Below are positions 1 to 9,218 of a stretch of DNA of 64,000 nucleotides, in pieces. The stretch comes from Hydrogenophaga sp. (GTDB lineage: Bacteria > Pseudomonadota > Gammaproteobacteria > Burkholderiales > Burkholderiaceae_C), in contig NZ_JAUCZF010000004.1 in the NCBI RefSeq assembly GCF_030373245.1, positions 124,001 to 188,000 of the forward strand, read 5' to 3'. The notes under the pieces were generated by a model. The model had not been told where the DNA came from. It saw only the letters and a program-made list of their open reading frames with translations, and searched no databases. Position numbers and translations under genes: made by a program. Positions within the stretch are counted from its first letter, which is position 1; every line of letters begins with the position of its first letter.

Positions 1-1529
1 AAGCTGACGGGCGCGGCGTACTTGCCGTGCTTATCAATCTCCGGGTCGTGCCAGATGCTGGAGAGCATGGGGTCGAGCGTGAAGCTCACGAACATCGAGA
101 TCAGCACGGCGGCCACCATGGTGATGCCGAACTCGTGGAAAAACTTCCCGATGATGCCGCCCATGAAGCCGATCGGCAGGAAGACCGCCACGATGGACAG
201 CGTGGTCGCCAACACCGCCAGGCCGATCTCCTGCGTGCCGTCCATGGCGGCCTGGTAAGGCGTCTTGCCCATTTGCACGTGGCGCACGATGTTTTCGCGC
301 ACGACGATGGCGTCATCGATCAGAAGACCCACCGACAGCGTGAGCGCCATCAGCGTGATCATGTTGATGGTGAAACCGAACAGGTTCATGAAGAAGAACG
401 TGCCGACCAGCGCGATCGGCAGCGTGAGGCCGGTGATGACGGTGGAGCGCCACGAGTTCAGGAACAGGAAAACGATCAGCACGGTGAGCGCCGCACCCTC
501 GATCAACGTCTGACGCACGTTGTTCACCGAGACCCGGATGGGTCGTGAGCCGTCGGCTACCGGCTCCAGCGTCACACCGGGAGGCAGCTCGGCCTGCAGC
601 TGGTTTACCGCCGCATTCAGGCCGTCGACCACCGCAATCGTGTTCTCGTCCTGCGCTTTCTGCACCTGCAGCAGCAACGTACGCTGGCCGTTGTAGAGCG
701 CCAGGCTCTCCACCTCCTCGGTGCCGTCGCTCACCTGGGCCACTTGATCCAGCCGCACCGGACTGCCGCCGCGGCGCGCGACGATGATGGAGCCAAAGTC
801 CTGCGGGTTTTGCAGGCGCGAGAGCATCTGCACCACGCGCTCGCGCTCTGCGGTTTTGAGCGTGCCCACCGGCAGGTCCTGGTTCTCGGTGCGCACCGCC
901 GCGGCGATCTGGTCGGCGGTCACGCCCAGTGCCTCCATGGCCTTGGAATCGAGATCGATGTTGACTGTGCGTCGGGTGCCACCCACCAGTGTTACCGAAC
1001 CGACGCCGCGCACGTTCTCCAGCCGTTTCTTGAGCGTCTGCTCGGCCCAGGTCGTGAGCTCCACCGCGGAGGGCGATCGACCACCCACTTCGGTTGGCAG
1101 CAGAGCAACTGACCACACCGAGCGGCTCGCCGGGTCGAACCGCAAGACCCGCGGCTCATTCACCTCGTCGCGAAACCCCGGGCGCAGGATGGCGATTTTT
1201 TCGCGCACATCCTCGGCCGCCTTGCGTCCGTCCACATGCAGCTGGAATTCGATGATGACCACCGACTGCCCCTCGAAGCTCCGCGAAGACAGCGCGTTCA
1301 CGCCAGCAATTGCGTTGACCGCTTCCTCGACTTTCTTCGTCACCTCCGACTCGATGATCTCGGGCGAGGCGCCAGGGTATTCGGTGGTGACCACGACCAC
1401 CGGGAAGTCGATGTTGGGGAACTGGTCGATCTGCAGTCGCTGGTAAGAGAAAACACCCAGCACCATCAGGGCGAGCATGACCATGGTCGCAAAGACCGGG
1501 TTGCGCAAGGAGACCTGGGTGAACCACAT
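1..1529 (-). CDS. RND-family multidrug efflux permease, C-terminal part outside window
   Basis: This is the inner-membrane pump of a tripartite efflux system, expected to exchange protons for drugs or other amphiphiles and pass them to an outer-membrane channel. The first 509 residues are visible. The N-terminus starts [18 protein letters not shown] and enters the first membrane helix, as in AcrB/MexF relatives. The proton-relay pair of helix 4 is present in [14 protein letters not shown], with the two aspartates near residues 405-406 (codons at about 312-317). The gene runs off the left edge of the window. It begins 12 bases after the adaptor gene, so the two are probably one operon under the TetR regulator upstream. 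Substrate cannot be told from sequence; heavy-metal type is less likely because the N-terminus resembles the multidrug (HAE1) branch. Confidence 0.9.
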   Translation of the reverse strand, partial: MWFTQVSLRNPVFATMVMLALMVLGVFSYQRLQIDQFPNIDFPVVVVTTEYPGASPEIIESEVTKKVEEAVNAIAGVNALSSRSFEGQSVVIIEFQLHVDGRKAAEDVREKIAILRPGFRDEVNEPRVLRFDPASRSVWSVALLPTEVGGRSPSAVELTTWAEQTLKKRLENVRGVGSVTLVGGTRRTVNIDLDSKAMEALGVTADQIAAAVRTENQDLPVGTLKTAERERVVQMLSRLQNPQDFGSIIVARRGGSPVRLDQVAQVSDGTEEVESLALYNGQRTLLLQVQKAQDENTIAVVDGLNAAVNQLQAELPPGVTLEPVADGSRPIRVSVNNVRQTLIEGAALTVLIVFLFLNSWRSTVITGLTLPIALVGTFFFMNLFGFTINMITLMALTLSVGLLIDDAIVVRENIVRHVQMGKTPYQAAMDGTQEIGLAVLATTLSIVAVFLPIGFMGGIIGKFFHEFGITMVAAVLISMFVSFTLDPMLSSIWHDPEIDKHGKYAAPVS

Positions 1530-1541
1530 GGCAGGCGGCGC

Positions 1542-2723
1542 TCAGTTGGCAGGCTTCACGTCCGTCGCGCTTGCGTCGGGCAATGTGACGGCTGTGCTCT
1601 CGCGGATCAGGCCGGCCTGCGCCCGCAACACGGTCGCGCCCACTGGCGCGGCGCTCACCCCCTCGATCACCACCATGGGCTCGCCTCCATGCTGAGCCTG
1701 GCGCGTCAGGGGCACCGGCACGTGGGCGATGGCGCCGTCGCGCACCACCTGGATGTAAGGCTGGGGCTTGTCGTTGCGCACCGAGGACAGCGGCACCGCC
1801 GGCGCATTGAGTGTCGCGGTCACGATCGAACCCTGCACAAACAGACCCTGGCGCATGCCTGCTGCGGCAGGCACGCCCAGGTAGATCAGCACGCTTCGGC
1901 TGCCCGCCTGCACGCTGGGGTTGATGCGCGCCACGGTGGCCTTCACCGGCGAACTGAGACCTTCCACCTGCAAGCGCGCCAACTGTCCGATCTGCACCTG
2001 GGCGGCATTGGCCGGCGACAGCGCGGCTTCGATCTCGAAGCCCGAGAGGTCCACCACCTCAAGCACCCGCGTGTCCACACCCACGCGCTCGCCGTTTTGC
2101 ACCATGCGTGCGGCCACCTGGCCGGCGAGTGGCGACCTCAACACCGTGTCGCCCAGCGATTTGCGGGCGATGTCCAGCGCTGCCAGCGCCGCCTGGTGGT
2201 TGGCCTGCGTTGTGGCGAGGTTGCCGCTGGTGGTCTCCAGCGCGGTGGCCGAGATGAATCCCTGCTGCACGAGCGCCCGGTTGTTGTCAAAAGCGCGCTG
2301 CGCGATCGCCACCTGAGCCCGGGCCGCGGCGGCCTGCTGCTCGGCCTGCCGCACCCTGGCCTGCGCCTCGGTGCTGTCGATGCGCGCCACCACCTCGCCA
2401 GCGCGCACCGTGTCGCCCTCGCGTTTGCTCAGGCCCTGCAGCTCACCGGCCACGCGCGCTTTGATGAGCGCCGTTTGCACCGCACGCAGCGAGCCCGAGA
2501 CGGCCACGGACTGGTCCAGCGCCAGCGTTTGCACCGTGGTCACGTCCTGCGGTCGCAGCTGAAACACCGGGTCGGTCTGTAATGCCTGCGCGGCTGCGCT
2601 GGCGGCTGCCGTTTGTGTCGCGCGCTTTTGCAAGGCCCGGGCGACACCCAGCGCGACACCGAGCACGAGCAGGGCGAGCAACAACCATTTGATCCAGGCG
2701 GTTCGGCGTGTCGGGGCGTTCAT
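1542..2723 (-). CDS. RND efflux periplasmic adaptor (membrane fusion protein, HlyD/AcrA family)
   Basis: A protein of 393 residues that should link the RND pump to an outer-membrane factor. An N-terminal hydrophobic helix (about residues 12-28) anchors it in the inner membrane. A lipoyl half-motif follows (VAVSGSLRAVQTALIKARVAGEL), then an alanine- and glutamine-rich coiled-coil hairpin (roughly residues 105-190), the second lipoyl half (SPLAGQVAARMVQNGERVG) and beta-barrel and membrane-proximal domains. Length is normal for the family. The ATG overlaps the stop of the TetR gene by four bases (ATGA), which implies translational coupling. No lipobox cysteine is seen, so anchoring is by the helix. 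No outer-membrane factor gene is visible in the window. Confidence 0.9.
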   Translation of the reverse strand: MNAPTRRTAWIKWLLLALLVLGVALGVARALQKRATQTAAASAAAQALQTDPVFQLRPQDVTTVQTLALDQSVAVSGSLRAVQTALIKARVAGELQGLSKREGDTVRAGEVVARIDSTEAQARVRQAEQQAAAARAQVAIAQRAFDNNRALVQQGFISATALETTSGNLATTQANHQAALAALDIARKSLGDTVLRSPLAGQVAARMVQNGERVGVDTRVLEVVDLSGFEIEAALSPANAAQVQIGQLARLQVEGLSSPVKATVARINPSVQAGSRSVLIYLGVPAAAGMRQGLFVQGSIVTATLNAPAVPLSSVRNDKPQPYIQVVRDGAIAHVPVPLTRQAQHGGEPMVVIEGVSAAPVGATVLRAQAGLIRESTAVTLPDASATDVKPAN

Positions 2724-3475
2724 GGTGTCTGGATCCGGGGTTTCGACTTGGGCGGGGTTTTCTTAGACGTTTTGACCGCGGAGGAGGGCGTCAATGCCGG
2801 CGCGAGCATGCCGCCGAGCAGCAGATCAAGCTGGCTGTCGATGAAGCCTACCGGCTCGATCTGCTGGTTGGCCGGACAGCAGGGTGCAAGTGAGTGTTGC
2901 CACATCAGCAGGAAGATCATCGGGGCGATCAGGCTGTAAACCGCGTACTCCATGGCCATGGGCCTGAACTCGCCACTGTCCACACCGCGCTGCAGCACCC
3001 GCTTGAGCAGGTCGTGGCCCGGGCCGATCACCTCTTGCTGGTAGAACGCTGCGATCTCCGGAAACGTGCCGGCCTCGCTCATCACCAGCTTGCTGATGCC
3101 TGCGGCCTTGGTCATGCCAATGCGCTCCCACCAGGAGTGCATGCAGTAGCGCACCAGTTCGGCGCTGCTGCCATTGAAATGCTTGAGTTCCTCGTTCCAC
3201 TCGGTGAATCGTCCTGAGATGGTCTGGCGCACCAGCGCCTTGAACAGCTCTTCCTTGCTGGGAAAGTAAAGGAACAGCGTGCCCTTGGACACGCCAGCGC
3301 GGGCTGCCACTTCTTCCACTCGTGTGGCGGCAAAACCCTTTTCCACGAACAAGGAAAGCGCGGCCTCCAGCAACTCGCCCGGGCGCGCCTCTTTGCGGCG
3401 CTCATGCCGTGGCTGCGCCTTAGCTGCGGGAGGGGCAGGCGCGCGCGGGGCAGGCGCGGGGCGGTGGACGGGCAT
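2720..3475 (-). CDS. TetR/AcrR family transcriptional repressor of the RND operon
   Basis: A regulator of 251 residues from this start. A Pro/Ala-rich N-terminal extension precedes a typical TetR helix-turn-helix region (RPGELLEAALSLFVEKGFAA, then VEEVAARAGVSKGTLFLYFP). The ligand-binding domain is variable, and the tail ends in a lysine/proline-rich stretch (KTSKKTPPKSKPRIQTP). It is the first gene of the regulator-adaptor-pump operon and overlaps the adaptor start, so autoregulation is likely. Start choice is open. The ATG at 3475 has no clear ribosome site but lies just downstream of a palindrome that looks like its operator. A TTG at 3517 in the same frame has a GAGGAG seven bases upstream, but that start would put the palindrome inside the coding sequence. 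Confidence 0.85.
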   Translation of the reverse strand: MPVHRPAPAPRAPAPPAAKAQPRHERRKEARPGELLEAALSLFVEKGFAATRVEEVAARAGVSKGTLFLYFPSKEELFKALVRQTISGRFTEWNEELKHFNGSSAELVRYCMHSWWERIGMTKAAGISKLVMSEAGTFPEIAAFYQQEVIGPGHDLLKRVLQRGVDSGEFRPMAMEYAVYSLIAPMIFLLMWQHSLAPCCPANQQIEPVGFIDSQLDLLLGGMLAPALTPSSAVKTSKKTPPKSKPRIQTP

Positions 3476-3485
3476 GGAGAGGTGG

Positions 3486-3507
3486 TTAATGACCGATGGG
3501 TTATTAA
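3486..3507. promoter_or_regulatory. Inverted repeat, candidate TetR operator
   Basis: Arms TTAATGACC and GGTTATTAA flank a four-base centre (GATG). They are complementary at eight of nine positions. The element lies 11 bases upstream of the ATG at 3475 of the TetR gene. TetR regulators of RND operons usually bind palindromes of this size next to their own promoter. Binding is inferred, not shown. Confidence 0.55.
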
Positions 3508-3568
3508 TGTACCGCAAGCGCTCTCCTCGCCCTTGCGAAAAGTCAACCCGGCCGGGTGCGGGGGCGGG

Positions 3569-5053
3569 TCACTCCAGCTTGATGCCCACCTGCCGGATCC
3601 GCCCACCGGCCATGCTGCGAACGCTGAGTTCGGCGTGGCCCAGGTGCGCACTGTCTCCTGCCACCGGCGGGCGATGCAGCGTGAGCGCCAGCCAGTCGCC
3701 CACGGATTGCTCCGGCTTGGGCGGGGTGGGCAGGCCGTAAAACGCGCACAGCTGACCCACCGGTACCGACGCGTCGAGCACGAAATCGCCGAACACCTCG
3801 CGGGTCTTCGCCTCGTCTTCCGGATCGGGCAGCACCACGCCCAGGCGGCGAGCGCTCCAGGCGATGGTGGAGCCCTGCAGCAGCAAAGAAGCCAGCACCA
3901 CCACAAAGGCCACGTTGAAGAATATCTGTGCCCCCGGCACGCCCGCCATCACCGGGAACACCGCCAGCACAATCGGCACCGCGCCGCGCAGCCCCACCCA
4001 GGAGATGAAAGCGATCTCGCGCCGCTCGAAGTGCAGCGGCGCCAGGCAAAGCCACACCGACAGTGGCCGCGCCACCAGCATCAGCACCAGCGACACACCC
4101 AGTGCAGGCCAGAGGGTGCGCAGCAACTCGGTCGGCGTCACCAGCAAGCCTAGCAGCAAGAACATGCTCGCTTGCATGAGCCAGGCGTAACCGTCCATGG
4201 CCGAGAGCGAGGAGCGCACCAGTCGGCGTGCTCGGTTGCCGGTGATCACGCCCATGGCATACACCGCCAGAAAGCCCGACCCACCGAGCCAGGTGGTACC
4301 TGCAAACACGGTGAGCCCGGCCGACACCACGAGCAGCGCGCGAATGCCGCCCCCGCCATCTTCGCCGCGGCCCAGGCGCTTGAGCAGCTCGGCCAGTGCA
4401 AAGCCGCTGGCCACACCCAGCGCAGCGCCCCAGCCGAACTGCAGCAGCAGCGAGCGCAGCACCTGCATCGCGTCCAGCCCGGCGCCAGCCACTGGCGCCG
4501 TGGTGGCCACGAGTGCCACGCCGATGAAGGTCAGCGTGAGGTAAACCGCCATCGGGTCGTTCATGCCCGACTCGATCTCCAGCGTGGCCGCCACCCGCTC
4601 GTTGAGCTTCACGCCCGAGGATTTGAGCAGTGAAAACACCGCCGCGGCGTCGGTCGAGCCCACGATGGCACCCAGCAGCAGGGCCAGTGGCCAGCTCAGG
4701 TCCAGCAACCACCAGGCCGCCGCCCCCGTGACGCCCGCGCTGACCAGGACACCCAGCGTGGCCAGCAGCAGCGAAGGCTTGAGTCCGGTTCGAAAGGTGG
4801 TGAAGTCGGTGCGCAGCCCACCGTCCAGCAGGATCACCGCCAGCGCCACGTTGCCCACCACAAAGCTCAGCCGGAAGTCGTCAAACACGAGTCCGCCCGG
4901 TCCGTCCACCCCGGCCAGCGTGCCCGCGACCAGAAACACCAGCAGAAATGAAAACCCGGCCCGAGCGGAAAAGACCCCAGCCAGCACGCTCACGAACACC
5001 AGCCCCGCCGCAATCAGCAGCGGCAGGGTGAGGAAGTCAAGCGAGAGGGCCAT
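3569..5053 (-). CDS. nhaP2: Potassium/proton antiporter, CPA1 family (NhaP2/CvrA-like)
   Basis: A membrane protein of 494 residues predicted to exchange K+ (or Na+) for H+ across the inner membrane. About 12 hydrophobic segments fill residues 8-400. CPA1 features are visible: the early LVFLVAGTLAG segment, the ILLDGGLRTDF stretch, the IVGSTDAAAVF segment with the ion-site aspartates, and the WVGLRGAVPIVLAV helix. After residue 400 there is a cytosolic domain (LDASVPVGQLCAFYGLP and onward) like the TrkA-C/CorC-type C-terminus of NhaP2 and CvrA. Length matches the YcgO/NhaP2 group. It is transcribed alone and ends about 90 bases before the TetR gene on the same strand. The symbol is by family resemblance. 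Confidence 0.85.
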   Translation of the reverse strand: MALSLDFLTLPLLIAAGLVFVSVLAGVFSARAGFSFLLVFLVAGTLAGVDGPGGLVFDDFRLSFVVGNVALAVILLDGGLRTDFTTFRTGLKPSLLLATLGVLVSAGVTGAAAWWLLDLSWPLALLLGAIVGSTDAAAVFSLLKSSGVKLNERVAATLEIESGMNDPMAVYLTLTFIGVALVATTAPVAGAGLDAMQVLRSLLLQFGWGAALGVASGFALAELLKRLGRGEDGGGGIRALLVVSAGLTVFAGTTWLGGSGFLAVYAMGVITGNRARRLVRSSLSAMDGYAWLMQASMFLLLGLLVTPTELLRTLWPALGVSLVLMLVARPLSVWLCLAPLHFERREIAFISWVGLRGAVPIVLAVFPVMAGVPGAQIFFNVAFVVVLASLLLQGSTIAWSARRLGVVLPDPEDEAKTREVFGDFVLDASVPVGQLCAFYGLPTPPKPEQSVGDWLALTLHRPPVAGDSAHLGHAELSVRSMAGGRIRQVGIKLE

Positions 5054-5310
5054 GGGTCGACGCTATCAGATAAGCGCGGCCTGGAAAGAAGGCGTCCTTC
5101 GGTGCATGGCGTTCCGGCCTTTGCGCTTGGAGGCGCGCACTGTTGCAGTGCGAGTTGCCAACAATTTTCGGGCATGAAAGCTGCATGTTGTTGGGGTTTT
5201 CCCGTTGGTAACTATGCAGAAAACGAAAAATATAAACCGATAAATCGATTAGACAAGGGGGATTGACTGGAACATCATCTTTCCAATTGCTTGAATATTG
5301 AAAGTTGTCG

Positions 5311-6324
5311 ATGGACCTGTCCCTTTTCCCACGTATCCAGCTCGGGCACTTTCCAACGCCGCTGGAGGCCATGGGCAATCTCACCGCTTTGCTGGGTGGA
5401 CCGCGACTGTGGGTCAAGCGGGACGACTGCACCGGGCTTTCCAGCGGTGGCAACAAGACACGCAAGCTTGAGTACCTGATGGCCGAAGCAGTTGCCGCCC
5501 GCGCCGACGTGGTGCTCACCCAGGGGGCAACGCAGTCAAATCACGCGCGCCAGACCGCGGCCGCGGCGGCCAAGCTGGGCATGAAGTGCCACATCCTGTT
5601 GGAAGACCGCACCGGCAGCTCCGATCCGGACTACACCGACAACGGAAATGTGCTGCTCAATGGCCTGCACGGCGCCACGGTGGAGCGGCACCCGGGTGGC
5701 ACCAACATGCAGCAGCAGATGGAACAGGTGGCAGAGCGCATGAAGGCCGACGGCGCGCGACCCTACGTGGTTCCGGGTGGCGGCTCAACTCCGGTGGGCG
5801 CGCTGGGCTATGTCAACGCGGCCATGGAGCTGGTGAGTCAGGCGGCGGCGCGGGGCTTGAAGATCGACTACCTGGTGCATGCCACCGGCAGCGCGGGCAC
5901 CCAGGCAGGGCTGGTGGCTGGGCTGCACGCGGTCAACAGCGACATCAAGCTGCTGGGCATTGGCACGCGCGCACCCCGGGAAAAGCAGGAGTCCATGGTG
6001 CACGACCTGGCCTGCCGCACGGCAGACCACATGCGCATGCGCGGCGGTGTCCCCCGGGAGCTGGTGGTCGCCAATTGTGATTACGTCGGCCCTGGTTACG
6101 GCAAGCCCACGCCAGGCATGGTGGAGGCGGTGGAGTTGCTGGCTCGTACCGAAGGCCTGTTGCTCGACCCGGTGTATTCGGGCAAGGGCATGGCCGGACT
6201 GATCGACCTGGTTCGCAAAGGGCATTTCAAGTCAACCGACAACGTGGTCTTTCTGCACACCGGTGGATCGGTCGCTTTGTTTGGGTACAGGCAGGTGTTT
6301 GATCTGACCAGCCCGCAGGGTTGA
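5311..6324 (+). CDS. PLP-dependent L-cysteate sulfo-lyase or D-cysteine desulfhydrase (CuyA/DcyD family)
   Basis: A fold-type II PLP enzyme of 337 residues in the ACC-deaminase/D-cysteine desulfhydrase family. The PLP lysine lies in [17 protein letters not shown] (near residue 50), and the glycine-rich phosphate-binding loop is GSAGTQAGL (near residue 195). Family members release sulfite from L-cysteate (CuyA) or sulfide from D-cysteine (DcyD), giving pyruvate and ammonia in both cases. The motifs [11 protein letters not shown] and LLEDRTG are shared by both and do not decide between them. Directly downstream is a full TRAP transporter. A sulfonate island lies about 25 kb away, which makes cysteate a reasonable guess. 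The ATG at 5311 is preferred to a TTG at 5305; neither has a strong ribosome site. The 250 bases upstream are AT-rich and may hold the promoter. Confidence 0.8.
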   Translation: MDLSLFPRIQLGHFPTPLEAMGNLTALLGGPRLWVKRDDCTGLSSGGNKTRKLEYLMAEAVAARADVVLTQGATQSNHARQTAAAAAKLGMKCHILLEDRTGSSDPDYTDNGNVLLNGLHGATVERHPGGTNMQQQMEQVAERMKADGARPYVVPGGGSTPVGALGYVNAAMELVSQAAARGLKIDYLVHATGSAGTQAGLVAGLHAVNSDIKLLGIGTRAPREKQESMVHDLACRTADHMRMRGGVPRELVVANCDYVGPGYGKPTPGMVEAVELLARTEGLLLDPVYSGKGMAGLIDLVRKGHFKSTDNVVFLHTGGSVALFGYRQVFDLTSPQG

Positions 6325-6391
6325 TCTGCCGCACCGAAGGCGGGCGCGGCAGAGTGGATTTTTTTTGGTTCATACAACAGGAGTAATCACG

Positions 6392-7393
6392 ATGCAAAAG
6401 ACGACCTCTCCCCTGCTGCTGCGCGCTACGGTGCTGGCGTGTGCTGCCACGGCCGTGACGACTGCGGCGCACGCACAATCCACCACGTTGCGCCTTTCCA
6501 CCTATGTGAACGAGGTCGACATTCGTTACCAGGGCTTCAAGAAGTTTGCGGAACTGGTCAGCGCCAAGACCAGCGGTCGCGTGAAAGTGGAAGTCTTCCC
6601 TTCCTCCACCCTGCACGGCTGGAGCGAGGGTGTGGACGCCATGCTGGGCGGAGTGTCCGACATCAGCTGGGTCTCTGCCGACAAGCGCCTTCCCTGCTAC
6701 CGGGTCACTTCCCTGTACCCGGTGGCCATCGACATGAAAAAGCAGATCGAACTCGATGCTGCCTATGCCGCCCTGATTGCCCCTGAAGCCGCCAAGGCAG
6801 GACTGGTGCCTCTCATCAACTCCAACTACTCCTACGACCAGGAGTGGTGGTTCAAGAACGCCAACACCGATCTGGCCAAGCTCGACGGCAAGCTGGTGCG
6901 CTCCATCGGGCCGATGGTTTCGATGATGATCGAAACCTGGGGCGGCAAGCCGGTGTTCATTGCTCCCAAGGAAGTATTCCAGTCCGCAGAGCGCGGCGTG
7001 GTGGATGGCATCAACATGGGTGTGGCCACCTACAGCGCCTGGAAGCTGTGGGGTGTGATGCCGCACATGGTCCAGTCCAACTTGTTCTACGGCAACATCC
7101 AGTACATGATCAGCAAGCGCAAGTTCGACGCGCTCTCGCCGGCCGATCAGAAGGCCCTGCAGGCAGCGGCCGCAGAATCGGAAGTCTGGCTCAAGCCGCA
7201 GTACGAGCGCTGGGTGGACGAGAGCATGGCTGACGCGGTAAAGCAAGGCGGCACCGTGACCAAGATCGCTGCCGACAAGCGCAAGGCCTTGCTCAACAGT
7301 GTGGTGGGCAAGTGGACCGGCGAGGTGGATGCCGGCTGCGGCCCCGAGCTGGCCGGAAAAGTGCGCGCGCTGTTCAGCAAGAACGCGCTCTGA
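6392..7393 (+). CDS. TRAP transporter solute-binding protein, DctP family
   Basis: A periplasmic binding protein of 333 residues. A cleavable signal peptide (MQKTTSPLLLRATVLACAAT and on to AHAQS) ends near residue 29. The mature part has DctP features, including the early STYVNEVDIRYQGFKKFAELV segment and the central KLDGKLVRSIGPMVSMM strand, whose arginine is the usual carboxylate ligand in TRAP binding proteins. Start ATG is preceded by CAGGAG eight bases upstream. It lies 67 bases after the CuyA/DcyD homologue and just before the two TRAP membrane genes. The ligand is therefore an organic acid, possibly an amino acid or sulfonate; which one is not decidable here. Confidence 0.9.
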   Translation: MQKTTSPLLLRATVLACAATAVTTAAHAQSTTLRLSTYVNEVDIRYQGFKKFAELVSAKTSGRVKVEVFPSSTLHGWSEGVDAMLGGVSDISWVSADKRLPCYRVTSLYPVAIDMKKQIELDAAYAALIAPEAAKAGLVPLINSNYSYDQEWWFKNANTDLAKLDGKLVRSIGPMVSMMIETWGGKPVFIAPKEVFQSAERGVVDGINMGVATYSAWKLWGVMPHMVQSNLFYGNIQYMISKRKFDALSPADQKALQAAAAESEVWLKPQYERWVDESMADAVKQGGTVTKIAADKRKALLNSVVGKWTGEVDAGCGPELAGKVRALFSKNAL

Positions 7394-7399
7394 ACCCAC

Positions 7400-7903
7400 A
7401 TGCTTGCCGATATCCAACGCGGTATGGAAAGGCTGGCTGTCGGGCTGGCCGCTCTGGGTGCGGCGATCATTGTGGTGCAGACGCTGTGGATCTCCTACGG
7501 TGTATTCGTGCGCTATGTACTGGGCAAACCGGACGGTACGGTCACGGAAGCCACCGCCATGCTGCTGTTCCCGGCGGCCTTTCTGGGCCTGGCGTTTGCA
7601 CTGAAGGAGAACGCCTATCCCAAGGTGTCGTTCCTGATGGATGCGCTGGGGCCACGGGCACGCCGCGCGCTGGAGGCTTTCAACCTGCTGCTTATGCTGG
7701 TGGTGGGTGTGTTCTTCTCCATAGCCGCAGCCAACGCCACCTACCGCGCCTTCGATTCGGGCTCCGCCTCTGAAATTCTGCTTTGGCCTCGGTACCTGTT
7801 CTGGTTACCCGGCACGCTGGCTCTGTTCCTTTTCACGTTGTACGCAGGTGTGCGATTCCTGGCGGTGGTTTTCAGCACCAGCGCGTCCCATTCAAGGCAC
7901 TGA
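7400..7903 (+). CDS. TRAP transporter small permease, DctQ family
   Basis: A membrane protein of 167 residues with four predicted hydrophobic helices (about residues 14-36, 50-68, 90-112, 130-155), as in DctQ subunits. It carries the typical short motif SYGVFVRYVLGKP after helix 1. It starts six bases after the binding-protein gene and is followed 13 bases later by DctM, so the three form one transporter. Its role is to complex with the large permease. Confidence 0.88.
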   Translation: MLADIQRGMERLAVGLAALGAAIIVVQTLWISYGVFVRYVLGKPDGTVTEATAMLLFPAAFLGLAFALKENAYPKVSFLMDALGPRARRALEAFNLLLMLVVGVFFSIAAANATYRAFDSGSASEILLWPRYLFWLPGTLALFLFTLYAGVRFLAVVFSTSASHSRH

Positions 7904-7916
7904 GCCGGAGTTCACT

Positions 7917-9218
7917 ATGGAGTGGTATCACGTCGGGCTCGGTCTGTTGGGGCTTCTTGTGCTGTTCATCGGCATCGGGCTCCCCATCCCATTTGCCCTG
8001 GCTCTGGCTTCCCTGCCCTTTCTGCTGCACATCCAGGGATGGTCTACCGCGCTGGTGAGCACGCAGCTCAAGCTGTGGGGCGTGTGGATCGACTACATCC
8101 TGCTGGCGGTGCCCCTGTTCGTATTTCTCGGGGAGTTGATAGGCAGGTCGAATATCGGGCCCAACCTGTACCAGTTCATGCACAAGGGCGTGCGGGTGCG
8201 AGGCTCTGCCGCGTACGGCAGCATTGCCGCCTGCGCCGGATTCGGCGCGGTGTGCGGCTCGTCCATGGTGGGCTCGCTCACCATCGGTGGCGTGGCCCTG
8301 CCGCAGATGATGAAGTTGGGCTACAACCCGCGACTGTCCAGCGGCGTGCTGGCCGCAGGCGGCACGCTCAGCGTACTCATTCCGCCCAGCCTCATTCTGC
8401 TGTTCTACGGCATCGTGACCGACCAGTCGATTGGTGACCTGTTCATTGCCGGCGTCATTCCAGGGCTGGTGCTGGTAAGTCTGTTTGCGCTGGTGGTCTA
8501 CATCTGGGGACGGATGTACCCCAGCCACATTCCCAATGCTGAAGAATCCCCGCGTGCCAGCGTGCGCGACCTGCTGCTCGCTGTGGGTCCCATCTTTATC
8601 ATCGGCCTGGTGATCACGGTATCCATCTACACCGGTATCGCCACCCCCACCGAAGCGGCAGCCGTAGCGGCCCTCGTCACCACGGTGCTGGCTTTCTGGG
8701 TGGGTGGGCTCAGCTTCAAGGGGTTCAACGAGTCGCTGCTGGCCACCATGCGGACCATGGGCTACCTGGGCTTGCTGCTGTCTGCTGGCGTGCTGTTTGG
8801 CTTCGTCCTCACCTATTACCGGGTGCCCCAGCAGTTCACCGAACTGTTCATGTCCTACGAACTGAGCCCTTACGCCGTGCTGGCCATCGTGATCGCTTTC
8901 TACGTGATTCTGGGCATGTTTCTGGAGCCGGTGTCGATGACCTTCATCACCCTGCCCACTATCTACCCGCTCATGCACGCGGCCGGCTTCGACCTCATCT
9001 GGTTCGGCATCGTGTTCACCATCACCATGGAAATCGCGGTGCTCACGCCGCCTGTGGGGCTCAACCTCTATGTGATACAGGGCATCAGTCGAGGAAAGAT
9101 ACCGATCAGCGACGTGATCATCGGCTGCCTGCCGTTCCTGGCGTGTATGGTGGTCTTGATCGCCCTGGTCATCGCCTTGCCCGACGTGGCCCTGTGGTTG
9201 CCCTCGGTCATGAAATGA
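7917..9218 (+). CDS. TRAP transporter large permease, DctM family
   Basis: The sodium-coupled transport subunit, 433 residues with about 12 hydrophobic segments. DctM hallmarks are visible: VPLFVFLGELIGRSNIG, the glycine-rich GSIAACAGFGAVCGSSMVGS, and LIPPSLILLFYGIVT, a PPS helix-hairpin segment. It starts 13 bases after dctQ with ATG (alternative ATG codons further upstream lie in an unlikely basic leader). Its TGA overlaps the start of the alpha/beta hydrolase gene. This arrangement suggests that the hydrolase belongs to the same transcription unit and may act on the imported compound. Confidence 0.92.
   Translation: MEWYHVGLGLLGLLVLFIGIGLPIPFALALASLPFLLHIQGWSTALVSTQLKLWGVWIDYILLAVPLFVFLGELIGRSNIGPNLYQFMHKGVRVRGSAAYGSIAACAGFGAVCGSSMVGSLTIGGVALPQMMKLGYNPRLSSGVLAAGGTLSVLIPPSLILLFYGIVTDQSIGDLFIAGVIPGLVLVSLFALVVYIWGRMYPSHIPNAEESPRASVRDLLLAVGPIFIIGLVITVSIYTGIATPTEAAAVAALVTTVLAFWVGGLSFKGFNESLLATMRTMGYLGLLLSAGVLFGFVLTYYRVPQQFTELFMSYELSPYAVLAIVIAFYVILGMFLEPVSMTFITLPTIYPLMHAAGFDLIWFGIVFTITMEIAVLTPPVGLNLYVIQGISRGKIPISDVIIGCLPFLACMVVLIALVIALPDVALWLPSVMK

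Noticed and set aside
313..1527. Minus-strand frames at 313-1116 and 1156-1527
   Set aside because: They are off-frame readings of the RND pump, which has one continuous frame from 1529 to the window edge.
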